Positions 7,110 through 14,682 are shown, numbered from the stretch's first letter. The stretch is 17,256 nt of DNA from Candidatus Omnitrophota bacterium (GCA_028716065.1 JAQUQN010000009.1:5834-23089), one strand, 5' to 3'. A program made the numbers and translations. Notes: generated by a model from the letters alone, not told the origin.

Positions 7110-8765
7110 CTACGACCTTAACACTGCTCCTTCTGAAGCCGACGAGACCATCTTGGCATATCTTGCGATATACCCTTCGCGCTCCTTCGGCTGGGGTTCC
7201 TTCCACTGGCCGAGGCGCTTTTTTATCTCATCGGCGCTCAAATTCACTTCCAACTTTCTCGCCGGGATATCTATCGTTATGACATCTCCATCCTTGAGTA
7301 TCGCTATTGCCCCTCCGGCCTGCGCCTCCGGGCATATATGCCCAATGCACGGCCCTTGAGTCCCTCCGGAGAATCTTCCGTCCGTGATCAGGGCGACATC
7401 ATCGGCAAGACCCATCCCGACTATCGCCGAGGTGGGAGAGAGCATCTCTCTCATGCCGGGCCCGCCCTTTGGCCCTTCGTAACGGATGACGAGGCAGTCG
7501 CCCTTCTTCACCTTTCCATCCATGATCGCCTGCATGCACGATTCCTCGGAATCGAAAACACGCGCCTTACCCTTGAATTTCAGCATGGAGTTCGACACCG
7601 CCGTCTGCTTCACGACCGCCCCTTCAGGCGCAAGGTTACCCCTCAGGACCGCTATGCCGCCTTCCTTGTGGTAAGCGTTCTTCGCGTCCCTTATCACCTT
7701 CTCATTCAAAACTTGAGCCTCGTTGGCGATGTGGCTTATCTGTTTCCCGCTCACCGTCATGACATCCTTGAGCGAGTTCTTCATCCTCTTCATTATGGCC
7801 GGTATGCCGCCGGCATACTCCAGGTCCTCCATAAAATGCTCTCCACCGGGAAGTATATTCGTTATGTGCGGCGTGGTCCTCGATATCTGGTCGAACATCT
7901 CCAGCGATATATCGATGCCGAACTCCTTGGCAACGGCTATCAGGTGCAACACCGTGTTGGTCGAGCCTCCGAGCGCCATGTCTATCTTGATGGCGTTCTC
8001 GAACGCCTCTTTCTTCGCGATGGAACGCGGCAGTATATTGCGCCTGACCAGGTTCACTATTCGTTCCCCGCTCTCCTGGGCGATCCTGTCCTTCTTGGCC
8101 AGTACGGCGAGGCTGGTCGCGCAGCCAGGCATGCTCAAACCCAGCGCCTCGGTAACACACGCCATCGAATTGGCGGTATACAGGCCCTGGCACGAGCCAG
8201 CTCCGGGGCACGCTCCCATCTCAAGCGCGCATAACTCATCCTGTGAGATATCGCCCTTCTTGAATCGCCCCACAGCCTCGAAAGTATCTTTAACGAGCGA
8301 AAGCCTGCGCCCCTTGTAGTTGCCGCTCAACATCGGGCCGGCGGTGACGACTATCGAAGGCACGTTCAACCGGCCCATGGCCATCAGCATACCCGGAGTT
8401 ATCTTATCGCAGTTGGTAAGGCAGACCAGCCCGTCAAAGCAGTGCGCCTTCATTATCGTCTCTATCATGTCCGCTATCAGTTCGCGCGAAGCAAGAGAAT
8501 ACTTCATGCCGGTGTGGCCCATCGCGATGCCGTCGCAGATACCGGGTATCCCGAAGAAGAAAGGCACGCCTCCGCCAGCGCATATCCCGCGCTCTATGAA
8601 GCGTTCGAGCCTGCCCATGTGTATGTGGCCCGGTATGATGTCGGTCCTTGAAGTGGCAACCGCTATAAACGGTTTTGCCATGTCATCTTTGGATATGCCC
8701 GTAGCGTACAGAAGGCTCCTCGCCCCTATTCTCTCCAAGCCCTTCTTTATCTTATCGCTCTTCAT
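7110..8765 (-). CDS. ilvD: Dihydroxy-acid dehydratase
   Basis: Fe-S enzyme that dehydrates 2,3-dihydroxyisovalerate and 2,3-dihydroxy-3-methylvalerate to the 2-oxo acids precursor to valine, leucine and isoleucine. The 551 residues carry the family motifs: a cluster/Mg region CLTNCDKITPGMLMA near 120-134, GACPGAGSCQGLYTANSM near 188-206, GGSTNTVLHL, and TDGRFSGGTQGPCIGH with PEAQAGG near the C-terminus. The segments with conserved cysteines are all present. IlvD and the sugar-acid dehydratase Edd share a fold; the motifs and the ilvBNC context decide for IlvD. The ATG at 8763-8765 has AAGGAG (rc of 8773-8778) at 7-nt spacing and a strong promoter close upstream, so this is probably the first gene of the operon. 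Confidence 0.96.
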   Translation of the reverse strand: MKSDKIKKGLERIGARSLLYATGISKDDMAKPFIAVATSRTDIIPGHIHMGRLERFIERGICAGGGVPFFFGIPGICDGIAMGHTGMKYSLASRELIADMIETIMKAHCFDGLVCLTNCDKITPGMLMAMGRLNVPSIVVTAGPMLSGNYKGRRLSLVKDTFEAVGRFKKGDISQDELCALEMGACPGAGSCQGLYTANSMACVTEALGLSMPGCATSLAVLAKKDRIAQESGERIVNLVRRNILPRSIAKKEAFENAIKIDMALGGSTNTVLHLIAVAKEFGIDISLEMFDQISRTTPHITNILPGGEHFMEDLEYAGGIPAIMKRMKNSLKDVMTVSGKQISHIANEAQVLNEKVIRDAKNAYHKEGGIAVLRGNLAPEGAVVKQTAVSNSMLKFKGKARVFDSEESCMQAIMDGKVKKGDCLVIRYEGPKGGPGMREMLSPTSAIVGMGLADDVALITDGRFSGGTQGPCIGHICPEAQAGGAIAILKDGDVITIDIPARKLEVNLSADEIKKRLGQWKEPQPKEREGYIARYAKMVSSASEGAVLRS

Positions 8766-8801
8766 CTCGTATCTCCTTATCCTTAAAGAATATAGACTAA
8801 A

Positions 8802-8831
8802 ATTATATAATATATTGGTAAATTATGTCAA
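8802..8831 (-). promoter_or_regulatory. Sigma-70-type promoter of the ilvD operon
   Basis: On the minus strand a perfect -35 box TTGACA (rc of 8826-8831) is followed after 18 nt by a perfect -10 box TATAAT (rc of 8802-8807). Transcription would start near 8795, giving a leader of about 30 nt that contains the ilvD Shine-Dalgarno (8773-8778). The -10 box lies in the 10-bp palindrome ATTATATAAT (8802-8811), a possible operator but also plain AT-rich DNA. The short leader leaves no room for an attenuator, T-box or riboswitch downstream of this start. Confidence 0.8.
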
Positions 8832-8871
8832 TTGAATAAAATAGCGTAAGATTATTTTTGTTCTTGGAGAG

Positions 8872-9102
8872 AATTTACGGGTCCTGCCACTCCCTCGCCT
8901 TTTGTGCTCCGCGCTTCGCGTGGGGTTCACAATAGATGAGTATATATATAATTGGTGTCTGTATGTCCGCCAGGATTGCCTGCAACCGGACTATCTAAAG
9001 CTGGGGCGCGGGCTTACTAGCATGCAATCCTAAGCGGTGGACACCCCCATCCCACGCTCCGCTTGTGCGCGCAAAAGGCTGCGGTCGTGTCACCCGTAAA
9101 TT
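8872..9102. other. Long nested stem-loop element of unknown identity (possible structured RNA or MITE-like relic)
   Basis: The gene-free stretch 8766-9148 holds the ilvD promoter and this 231-nt element. Six colinear pairings nest inside one another: AATTTACGGGT 8872-8882 with 9092-9102 (11 bp); GCCTTTTG 8897-8904 with 9072-9079 (8 bp); GCGTGGG 8918-8924 with 9051-9057 (7 bp); GGTGTC 8954-8959 with 9040-9045 (6 bp); CCGC 8967-8970 with 9034-9037 (4 bp); AGGATTGC 8972-8979 with 9024-9031 (8 bp). The internal loops between the first three stems are nearly symmetrical (14/12 and 13/14 nt) and the end loop is about 44 nt. A local hairpin at 8910-8920 competes with stem 3. The rod shape recalls 6S RNA, but I see no diagnostic sequence of 6S RNA, RNase P RNA, tmRNA or SRP RNA. 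No open frame or transposase is present. Strand is undecided. Confidence 0.55.
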
Positions 9103-9148
9103 TTTCGATACGAACACAAAATATCTTACTTGGGGAACGGGAAAAATT

Positions 9149-10303
9149 TTATCGCTTGTAGATGCGGGGGACGCGGTTGGAGATTGCGCAGACCACTTCG
9201 TAGGCTATCGTTCCTGCCAGGCGCGCCAGCTTTTCCATCCGTATCTCGTTACGGCCGTCCTTGCCTATCAGGATGACCTCATCGCCTACCTTGACGCCCT
9301 TTACATGTCCTACGTCTATCATCGTCTGGTCCATCGTGACCCTCCCGATGACGGGCGCCCTCTGGGCCCTGATCAAGACGTCGGCCTTATTGGAAAGATT
9401 CCTGCCGTAGCCGTCGGCGTACCCCACCGGAAGCGTGGCTATTCTGGTATGTTTCTGCGTTATGAAGGATCTACCGTAACTTATGGACCGGCCGGGCGGG
9501 GTATCCTTGATGAAGACGATCCTCGTCTTGAAAGACATCGCCGGTTTCAGTTTTATCAGTTTCGGGAAAGTATGTTTCGGATACATGCCGTAAAGTATCA
9601 GGCCGGGCCTTACGAGATTGAGGTGCGATTTTTTGAAATCTACCGTCGCTATCGAATTTGCCGCGTGCTTCAGTGGTATCCGTATGTCGAACTCCTCCAG
9701 CTGGCTTAAAAGCGCCTCGAAGGATTCCAGCTGATAAGTGGTGAAGAAACTGTCGCGTCCCGCGCTCGAGAAGTGTGTATATATCCCCTCGATGATTATA
9801 TTCTTATGCTGTGCGAGGTTCTTTATGAAGTTCAACGCCTCTTCGTGCCAGATGCCTATGCGGCCCATGCCCGTGTCTATTTTTATATGGACCTTCGCCT
9901 TCAATCCTCCGGCGGTCTCCCTCTTTATCTCTTTCAGCAGTTCATCGCCGCAAAGGGTGAGGGTTATGTCTTTGGAAACCGCCGCCTTTATCTCGCTCGG
10001 CAGGACATGTCCCAGGACGAGGATCGGCGACATGACGCCGTGGTCGCGTAATCTGACCGCTTCGTCCGTGGTCGCCACCCCGAGATAATCCACTCCGAGA
10101 CGCTCGAAGACCTCCGAGACCTCCACGGTACCGTGGCCGTAAGCGTTGGCCTTTACGACGGCCATTATCTTGACATTGTTTCCGACGAGCCTGCGGACCT
10201 GCCTGAAATTGTATTCGATCGCCTTCAGATCGACCTCGGCCCAGGTCTGCCGGTACCTCGTCCTTGAAACCCCGTTCCTCGTCTTGACTATTATCTCGCT
10301 CAT
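9149..10303 (-). CDS. alr: Alanine racemase
   Basis: PLP enzyme that interconverts L- and D-alanine for peptidoglycan synthesis. With the start used here (384 residues), the PLP lysine is K51 in VVKANAYGHG, near WAEVDLKAIEYNF. Further on are GRIGIW, HAANSIA, NLVRPGLILYGMYP, the catalytic-tyrosine segment ISYGRSF, LPVGYADGYGR, and GRVTMDQ with MIDV. I chose the ATG at 10301-10303 because it overlaps the tsaB stop TGA as ATGA with AGGA just upstream. An in-frame ATG at 10319-10321 would add six residues but lacks a Shine-Dalgarno. The 3' side opens into the long gene-free stretch and no terminator is evident right after the stop. Confidence 0.95.
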   Translation of the reverse strand: MSEIIVKTRNGVSRTRYRQTWAEVDLKAIEYNFRQVRRLVGNNVKIMAVVKANAYGHGTVEVSEVFERLGVDYLGVATTDEAVRLRDHGVMSPILVLGHVLPSEIKAAVSKDITLTLCGDELLKEIKRETAGGLKAKVHIKIDTGMGRIGIWHEEALNFIKNLAQHKNIIIEGIYTHFSSAGRDSFFTTYQLESFEALLSQLEEFDIRIPLKHAANSIATVDFKKSHLNLVRPGLILYGMYPKHTFPKLIKLKPAMSFKTRIVFIKDTPPGRSISYGRSFITQKHTRIATLPVGYADGYGRNLSNKADVLIRAQRAPVIGRVTMDQTMIDVGHVKGVKVGDEVILIGKDGRNEIRMEKLARLAGTIAYEVVCAISNRVPRIYKR

Positions 10304-10965
10304 CTTCCTGTCACGTCGCATTCGCGCGAATATAGATAGAGCGGCTCGAGCTCTTCCGGCTTCACGAACCGTCTCTTTTTAAAATTTTCCAAACCGATGT
10401 GCCCGATCACCTCTGCCCTCGGCTGCCACTCTGAGAGCGTCTTTTCTACCGGGATGCCGGCCGGCTTTAAAAGCGCTAGGCCGTCACCGAGAAAGAATAT
10501 GTCCTTCTTTTTCAGTTTCTTTTTCAATTCATCCACGCTCAGCAAAAGATACCCCGATATCCTCTTTATATTCTCTCCATCGGACCTGTAAATGCAAGCG
10601 TAAACTTTATTTTTCCTCGCGTCCAGGACCGGACATATAAAACCTTTAAAACTCCTGACGTTATTCGCGATCGCGTCGAGCGTCGGCACAGCCACGACGG
10701 GTTTTTTTAGCGAATAAGCCAACCCTTTGACAGTAGCCACCCCGATGCGCAACCCCGTGAACGAACCCGGCCCTATACCGATGCAGAACAGCCCCACATC
10801 CTTTAATCTTATCCGACTCTTCTTCATGACCTTGTCTATCGTCGGTATCAAAAGGTCGGAATGGTTCCTTCCTATCTCTTTATGGAAACGGCCCAATACC
10901 TTCTCATCGTCCATCACGGCGATGCTCAGGTAATCTGTCGAGGTGTCTATCGCTAAGAGTTTCAT
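10300..10965 (-). CDS. tsaB: tRNA threonylcarbamoyladenosine biosynthesis protein TsaB
   Basis: TsaB is the partner that binds TsaD and, with TsaE, forms the complex transferring the threonylcarbamoyl group to A37 of ANN-decoding tRNAs. The 221 residues open with MKLLAIDTST, the ASKHA-fold strand typical of the family, and carry GIGPGSFTGLRIG at 63-75, LAYSLKKPVVAVPTLDAI and DARKNKVYACIY. I start at the ATG 10963-10965 because family members begin right before LLAIDTS. An upstream in-frame ATG at 10978-10980 (adds MDYEN) is possible; neither has a convincing Shine-Dalgarno. tsaE, its functional partner, is the preceding gene, separated only by a repeat element, and alr follows with a 4-nt overlap. 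tsaD and tsaC are not in the window. Confidence 0.93.
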   Translation of the reverse strand: MKLLAIDTSTDYLSIAVMDDEKVLGRFHKEIGRNHSDLLIPTIDKVMKKSRIRLKDVGLFCIGIGPGSFTGLRIGVATVKGLAYSLKKPVVAVPTLDAIANNVRSFKGFICPVLDARKNKVYACIYRSDGENIKRISGYLLLSVDELKKKLKKKDIFFLGDGLALLKPAGIPVEKTLSEWQPRAEVIGHIGLENFKKRRFVKPEELEPLYLYSRECDVTGR

Positions 10966-10984
10966 ATTTTCGTAATCCATATCC

Positions 10985-11099
10985 CGTAACTCGTAACTAG
11001 TAACTAGTTACTAGTAAAAGGGGTCCTTCGGACCTGAATATATAAAGGTCGCGAAGCGACACAACTTACTAGTTACGAGTTACTGGTTACGAGTTACGA
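10985..11099. repeat. Inverted heptamer array with 48-bp core (copy 3), overlapping the tsaE 3' end
   Basis: Left arm units are GTAACTC, GTAACTA, GTAACTA, then GTTACTA, GTAA. The right arm reads TTACTAG, TTACGAG, TTACTGG, TTACGAG, TTACGA. The core at 11018-11065 contains GGTCCTTCGGACC (11022-11034), a TATATA tract, and GTCGCGAAGCGAC (11048-11060), each a 5-bp stem with a 3-nt loop. It matches the core at 4734-4781 at 44 of 48 positions in the opposite orientation. The right end (11080-11099) lies inside the tsaE reading frame and includes its stop codon. Confidence 0.9.
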
Positions 11100-11505
11100 T
11101 ATCTATCTTCCTTCTATTCTCTCCGGCTACTGACAACTTCACTTCAATATATCTCTTCGGTAAAAGTTTACGTATCTTGTCCGCCCATTCTACCACGGTC
11201 ACACCGTCTCCGTAGAAATATTCCTCATAACTTAAAGAATCCAGCGCCGAGGCGTGGTCGAGCCGGTAAAGGTCGAAATGGTAAAGCGGGATTCTGCCCT
11301 TATACTCCTTTATGATAACGAATGTGGGGCTGTTGACGTAACGGACGTCCTTGACGCCGAGGCCCTTTGCTATCCCCTTCGTGAGGACCGTCTTGCCCGA
11401 GCCGAGTTCTCCGACGAGGGCAACGACATCGCCTCTCTTCAGTTTCGCCGCCAGCTTCGCTCCTATCCCTATCGTCTCTTCTACGCTCTTCGATATGGTC
11501 TTCAA
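11080..11505 (-). CDS. tsaE: tRNA threonylcarbamoyladenosine biosynthesis ATPase TsaE
   Basis: P-loop ATPase that works with TsaB and TsaD in t6A37 tRNA modification. The 141 residues contain the Walker A GELGSGKT at 32-39, VNSPTFVIIKEY, HFDLYRL and the VVEWADKI segment, in the usual order. The start codon is TTG (11503-11505), overlapping the thiL stop TGA by 4 nt; the P-loop position relative to this start fits the family. The last residues, IVTRNQ, and the TAA stop are encoded by heptamer units of the adjacent repeat array (11080-11099), so the C-terminus probably differs from homologues. The next gene is its partner tsaB. Confidence 0.94.
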   Translation of the reverse strand: MKTISKSVEETIGIGAKLAAKLKRGDVVALVGELGSGKTVLTKGIAKGLGVKDVRYVNSPTFVIIKEYKGRIPLYHFDLYRLDHASALDSLSYEEYFYGDGVTVVEWADKIRKLLPKRYIEVKLSVAGENRRKIDIVTRNQ

Positions 11506-12413
11506 AAGTGCAGATACCCCTTCGCTTTCAGATTCTCTATCTTCCCATCCGTCGTGATCAATTTGTAACCGTATTTTCGGTCCATGACCTCGCCTATGAG
11601 TGTGACGGGCGCCTTTATCCTTACGCGTTCGGATATCAGGAACCGCTTCGCCTCCTTTACATCCATCGTAAAGAGAAGCTCGAAGTCTTCACCTTCGCGC
11701 AAGGCATCCCTGAAAGAATCGGCGGATGCCGAAAGCGGAATCATGTTCTGGTATATCCTGGCACCCACGCGGCTCGACTCCAATATCCGCCATAGATCGA
11801 GCTCCAGTCCGTCGGAAATATCTATCATGGAATTTATCCTGAAGTTCCTGGTTAATTTGCGCGATTCATCCAGTCTCGGAACAAAATTCAGGTGTTTGCC
11901 TTTTATGGAGCCACCGATGGAACCGGTGAGGAATATCACGTCCCCGACTTTGGCGCCTCGGCGCGTGAGGAGATTCTTCTTTTCGACCTCACCGATCAAA
12001 GATATATCGATAACCAGCTTCTCCGACCTGCACGTATCGCCTCCGACGATATTTACTCCGAATTTCCGCCCGAGCGCCGATATGCCTTTATATATGCCGT
12101 CCAATAATGACGCGGGATATTTCGGGTTCAGGCCTATCGAGATCACCGCGTGCCTGGGCATGCCTCCCATCGCGGCTATATCGCTGATATTGCGGCCGAG
12201 CGCCTTCCATCCGATTTGATATGGTTTTGCCTTATTCAACTTGAAGTGAACGTCCTCGATGAGCATGTCACAGGTGAATAAAAGATATTTATCCTTCGTC
12301 CACTTGAGTACTGCCGTATCGTCGCCAATCCCCTCGACGACAGACCTGTCGAGCTTGACGCCTTTAGCAATCCGCTTGATCAGTCCTATCTCACCGATAT
12401 CTTTTATCTTCAT
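11502..12413 (-). CDS. thiL: Thiamine-monophosphate kinase
   Basis: Phosphorylates thiamine monophosphate to the active cofactor thiamine diphosphate with ATP and Mg2+, the cofactor that IlvB in this window needs. The 303 residues show the PurM/ThiL-type motifs: GIGDDTAVL at 28-36 with metal ligands D31/D32, CDMLIEDVHF at 48-57, NISDIAAMGG near 75-84, GGDTCRS, SMIDISDGL and GEDFELLFT toward the C-terminus. The ATG (12411-12413) overlaps the mtnA stop as ATGA and the 3' end overlaps tsaE by 4 nt, so mtnA-thiL-tsaE form a coupled set. A thiL-tsaE neighbourhood is common in bacteria. No thiamine riboswitch is seen nearby. Confidence 0.95.
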   Translation of the reverse strand: MKIKDIGEIGLIKRIAKGVKLDRSVVEGIGDDTAVLKWTKDKYLLFTCDMLIEDVHFKLNKAKPYQIGWKALGRNISDIAAMGGMPRHAVISIGLNPKYPASLLDGIYKGISALGRKFGVNIVGGDTCRSEKLVIDISLIGEVEKKNLLTRRGAKVGDVIFLTGSIGGSIKGKHLNFVPRLDESRKLTRNFRINSMIDISDGLELDLWRILESSRVGARIYQNMIPLSASADSFRDALREGEDFELLFTMDVKEAKRFLISERVRIKAPVTLIGEVMDRKYGYKLITTDGKIENLKAKGYLHF

Positions 12414-13453
12414 TTACCCTTAACCCCTCGCAAACTTCGGCCATACGGTTTTCTGAATATACCCTTCTCCGTCACTATTGCCGCTATCAGTTCATTCGGC
12501 GTAACATCGAACGCGGGGTTATAGACTTTCACATTCTTTGGCGCTATCTCTATCCTGCCGAGAACCGTCCTCACCTCGCCGGCGCTCCGCTCTTCTATCG
12601 GTATGTCCTTCCCCGTCTTCAGGCTGAAATCGAAAGTCGAGGCGGGGGCAACCACGTAAAAAGGAATTTTGTGATATCTCGCCAGAACGGCTATGTTGTA
12701 TGTTCCTATCTTATTGGCGGCATCGCCGTTCGAGGCGATCCTGTCCGCTCCGACGAAGATCTTGTCTATCCTGCCCTTCGCCATGAGGCTGGCAGCCATG
12801 TTATCGCAGATCAATGTCGTATCGATGCCTTCGTGCATCAGTTCCCATGCGGTGAGCCGCGCGCCCTGTAAGAGCGGCCGCGTCTCGTCTGCATAAACCT
12901 TTATACGCTTGCCCTGTTTCTTCGCTTCGAATAAGACTCCGAGTGCCGTCCCGTAATCCGCCGTCGCTAGCCCTCCCGCGTTACAATGCGTCAGGATCGC
13001 GTCTCTTTTCCTGACGAGGCTTGCGCCATGCCGTGCCATCTCGCGGCAGGCCGATTTATCCTCTTCTATTATCCGGCGCGCCTCTTCTAAAAGGATCTCT
13101 TTTATGACGCCTATTGGCCTGGACCTGTTCTCCATGGCGGTCTCTTCCATCCTCTCGAGCGCCCAGAAGAGGTTCCGCGCCGTCGGCCGTGACGACGCCA
13201 AAAATCTTATCACCCTTCCAAGTTCTTTTATGAAAGAACGGAAATTCTTCGCCCTGGAATGCTGCATGCCTAAGATGACGCCGAGCGCGCCGGCGATGCC
13301 GAGCGCGGGAGCGCCCCTTACCTCCAGGTTCCTGATCGCCTTCCAGAACCTTTTTATATCGCCGCACTCGACGAACTTCAGCCTCGTCGGCAATTGTGTC
13401 TGGTCAACATACCGTATCTTCCCATTCTTCCATCTTATCGTCTCAACCGGCAT
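12410..13453 (-). CDS. mtnA: S-methyl-5-thioribose-1-phosphate isomerase
   Basis: Isomerises methylthioribose-1-phosphate to methylthioribulose-1-phosphate in salvage of methylthioadenosine. The protein is about 347 residues with the eIF2B-alpha-like fold: RGAPALGIAGALGV near residues 47-60, catalytic cysteine in HCNAGGLATADYGTALG (near 157), VYADETRPLLQGAR, and catalytic Asp in VGADRIASNGD (near 237). GADRIASNGD separates it from archaeal ribose-1,5-bisphosphate isomerases and true eIF2B subunits. Two adjacent ATGs exist (13454-13456 and 13451-13453). The Shine-Dalgarno GAGGAGG sits only 1-2 nt from the first, so the second is preferred. The stop overlaps thiL. No other methionine-salvage gene is visible, so its product may feed a pathway encoded elsewhere. 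Confidence 0.93.
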   Translation of the reverse strand: MPVETIRWKNGKIRYVDQTQLPTRLKFVECGDIKRFWKAIRNLEVRGAPALGIAGALGVILGMQHSRAKNFRSFIKELGRVIRFLASSRPTARNLFWALERMEETAMENRSRPIGVIKEILLEEARRIIEEDKSACREMARHGASLVRKRDAILTHCNAGGLATADYGTALGVLFEAKKQGKRIKVYADETRPLLQGARLTAWELMHEGIDTTLICDNMAASLMAKGRIDKIFVGADRIASNGDAANKIGTYNIAVLARYHKIPFYVVAPASTFDFSLKTGKDIPIEERSAGEVRTVLGRIEIAPKNVKVYNPAFDVTPNELIAAIVTEKGIFRKPYGRSLRGVKGK

Positions 13454-13457
13454 CATT

Positions 13458-13464
13458 CCTCCTC
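13458..13464 (-). promoter_or_regulatory. mtnA ribosome-binding site deciding between two ATGs
   Basis: GAGGAGG lies directly before a tandem ATGATG. Spacing to the first ATG is about 1 nt, too short for initiation. Spacing to the second is 4-7 nt depending on which GAGG pairs with the 16S tail. This favours the start at 13453. Confidence 0.6.
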
Positions 13465-13480
13465 GTTATATATAAGTCAG

Positions 13481-13560
13481 CGTAAAGTGTAAAGCGAAAA
13501 ACGTAAAGTTTAAAATTTTACACTTTGGTTTTGCGCTTTTCGCTTTTCACTTTACACTTA
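13481..13560. repeat. Inverted heptamer array, GTAAAGN type
   Basis: Occupies the gap between the DUF362 gene and mtnA. From the left the units are GTAAAGT, GTAAAGC, GAAAAAC, GTAAAGT, TTAAAAT. The right half continues in 7-nt phase as TTTACAC, TTTGGTT, TTGCGCT, TTTCGCT, TTTCACT, TTACACT, the reverse complement of the same unit family. The two halves can form a long imperfect AT-rich hairpin. It begins 2 nt beyond the DUF362 stop. Confidence 0.85.
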
Positions 13561-13562
13561 AT

Positions 13563-14666
13563 TCATCCCCACACGTATCTTGTCAGCGCGTTGCGCCTGA
13601 TGGAGATCGCCTTGTAAGGGCAGACCTCGTGGCAGCAGAGGCACCGGACGCACTTCTTGTAGTTTATCCTGCAAATATTCTTATCGGACGTGATGGCATC
13701 CACCGGGCAGCTTATCTTGCAGAGATTGCACCCTGTGCACGTCTCTATATCTATATATGGCTTGAACCTTACGAAATTTCCTATCGCTTTCGCTACCGGC
13801 CTGGGTAAAAACCTGAGAGGCGTGGCCCGCGACAGCTTAAAATCTTTCGCGACAAAAGTCCCGATATCGTCCCCCGCCAGTTCTATCTGCGCCAGGTCCG
13901 CCTCGCCCAGGCCCATCGCAGACGCCTCCTTGGTAACAAGGATGTCGAACGGTATCAGCCCCATTATCTTGGCTATTACAGCGTCGATGGCAACGGCATC
14001 GTCTCCGGCCATGACAAGGTTCATCTTTCTTGCCTTTCCGGCTGATGGGCCGTCCCCTTCCATCGCCACTATCGCATCGATAATGGTCAGGTGCGGCTTC
14101 GAAACGGAGTAGACCTTCGCTATCGTCTTTGCAAAATCCTCATCTTTAAGCGCCCTCGAATGGCACTCCGCCTTGTAAACTCCGGTGACCGTGCCGAACA
14201 TGTTCTTTATGGCCGCCGTCAATACCGTTATACAGTGGGTCTTGAGCTTGGGTATCGATATCACGCAATCACAGTCGAACATGTAGCGGCTTATGGGAAT
14301 ACCGTCGACGAATTTGGAACTGGTGAACTTCACCAGCTCCACGCCCTCTTCCTGCGCCATTTTGCGCATGCCGGAGACATCGAAGACCTCGTCCACGTTC
14401 TTCCCGTATCCTCCGGGAGAGTCTCCTATTATGGGCACCGCGCCCGTGTCCTTGACCAGCCGCACGACGGCCCTCACCACCTCCGGATGCGTGTCAACGG
14501 CGTCTTCGGGAGGCCTGGGCGAAAGAAGGTTCGGCTTCAGCAATACCTTCATGCCCGGCTTCACGAATTTCTCGATCCCGCCTACGAGGTCAATAGCGCG
14601 CTTGACAGCGTCAAATACGCGCTCCCCTCCGTAATCTTCGCATCTCACTATTGCGACTTTAGTCAT
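13563..14666 (-). CDS. DUF362 protein with C-terminal 2x[4Fe-4S] ferredoxin domain
   Basis: Function unknown. The 367 residues consist of a DUF362 domain (about 1-290) and a ferredoxin domain with two complete motifs, CTGCNLCKISCP at 310-321 and CVRCLCCHEVCP at 339-350. DUF362 features include LLKPNLLSP near 42-50, GDSPGG, SIPKLKTHCITVLTAAIKNMFG and IDAIVAMEGDGPSAG. The ferredoxin part suggests electron transfer or redox sensing, but no partner is identifiable. I start at ATG 14664-14666 (MTKVAIVR), the family-like N-terminus. A longer frame from a TTG at 14741 adds about 25 residues rich in Leu, Arg and Asn that are just translated hexamer repeat. No Shine-Dalgarno precedes the chosen ATG; an in-frame ATG four codons upstream is an alternative. 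Confidence 0.88.
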   Translation of the reverse strand: MTKVAIVRCEDYGGERVFDAVKRAIDLVGGIEKFVKPGMKVLLKPNLLSPRPPEDAVDTHPEVVRAVVRLVKDTGAVPIIGDSPGGYGKNVDEVFDVSGMRKMAQEEGVELVKFTSSKFVDGIPISRYMFDCDCVISIPKLKTHCITVLTAAIKNMFGTVTGVYKAECHSRALKDEDFAKTIAKVYSVSKPHLTIIDAIVAMEGDGPSAGKARKMNLVMAGDDAVAIDAVIAKIMGLIPFDILVTKEASAMGLGEADLAQIELAGDDIGTFVAKDFKLSRATPLRFLPRPVAKAIGNFVRFKPYIDIETCTGCNLCKISCPVDAITSDKNICRINYKKCVRCLCCHEVCPYKAISIRRNALTRYVWG

Positions 14667-14682
14667 ATGATTTTGCATGTAT

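Noticed and set aside
8872..9102. T-box or riboswitch leader of ilvD
   Set aside because: The consensus ilvD promoter lies downstream of it, and no T-box or riboswitch signature could be recognised.
9065..9709. Plus-strand 214-codon frame beginning in the long gap
   Set aside because: Most of it lies antisense to alr, and the part in the gap is inside the stem-loop element.
13465..13500. Promoter for mtnA (TTTACA, 17 nt, TATAAC)
   Set aside because: The -35 is inside the repeat array, and the -10 abuts the Shine-Dalgarno, leaving almost no leader.
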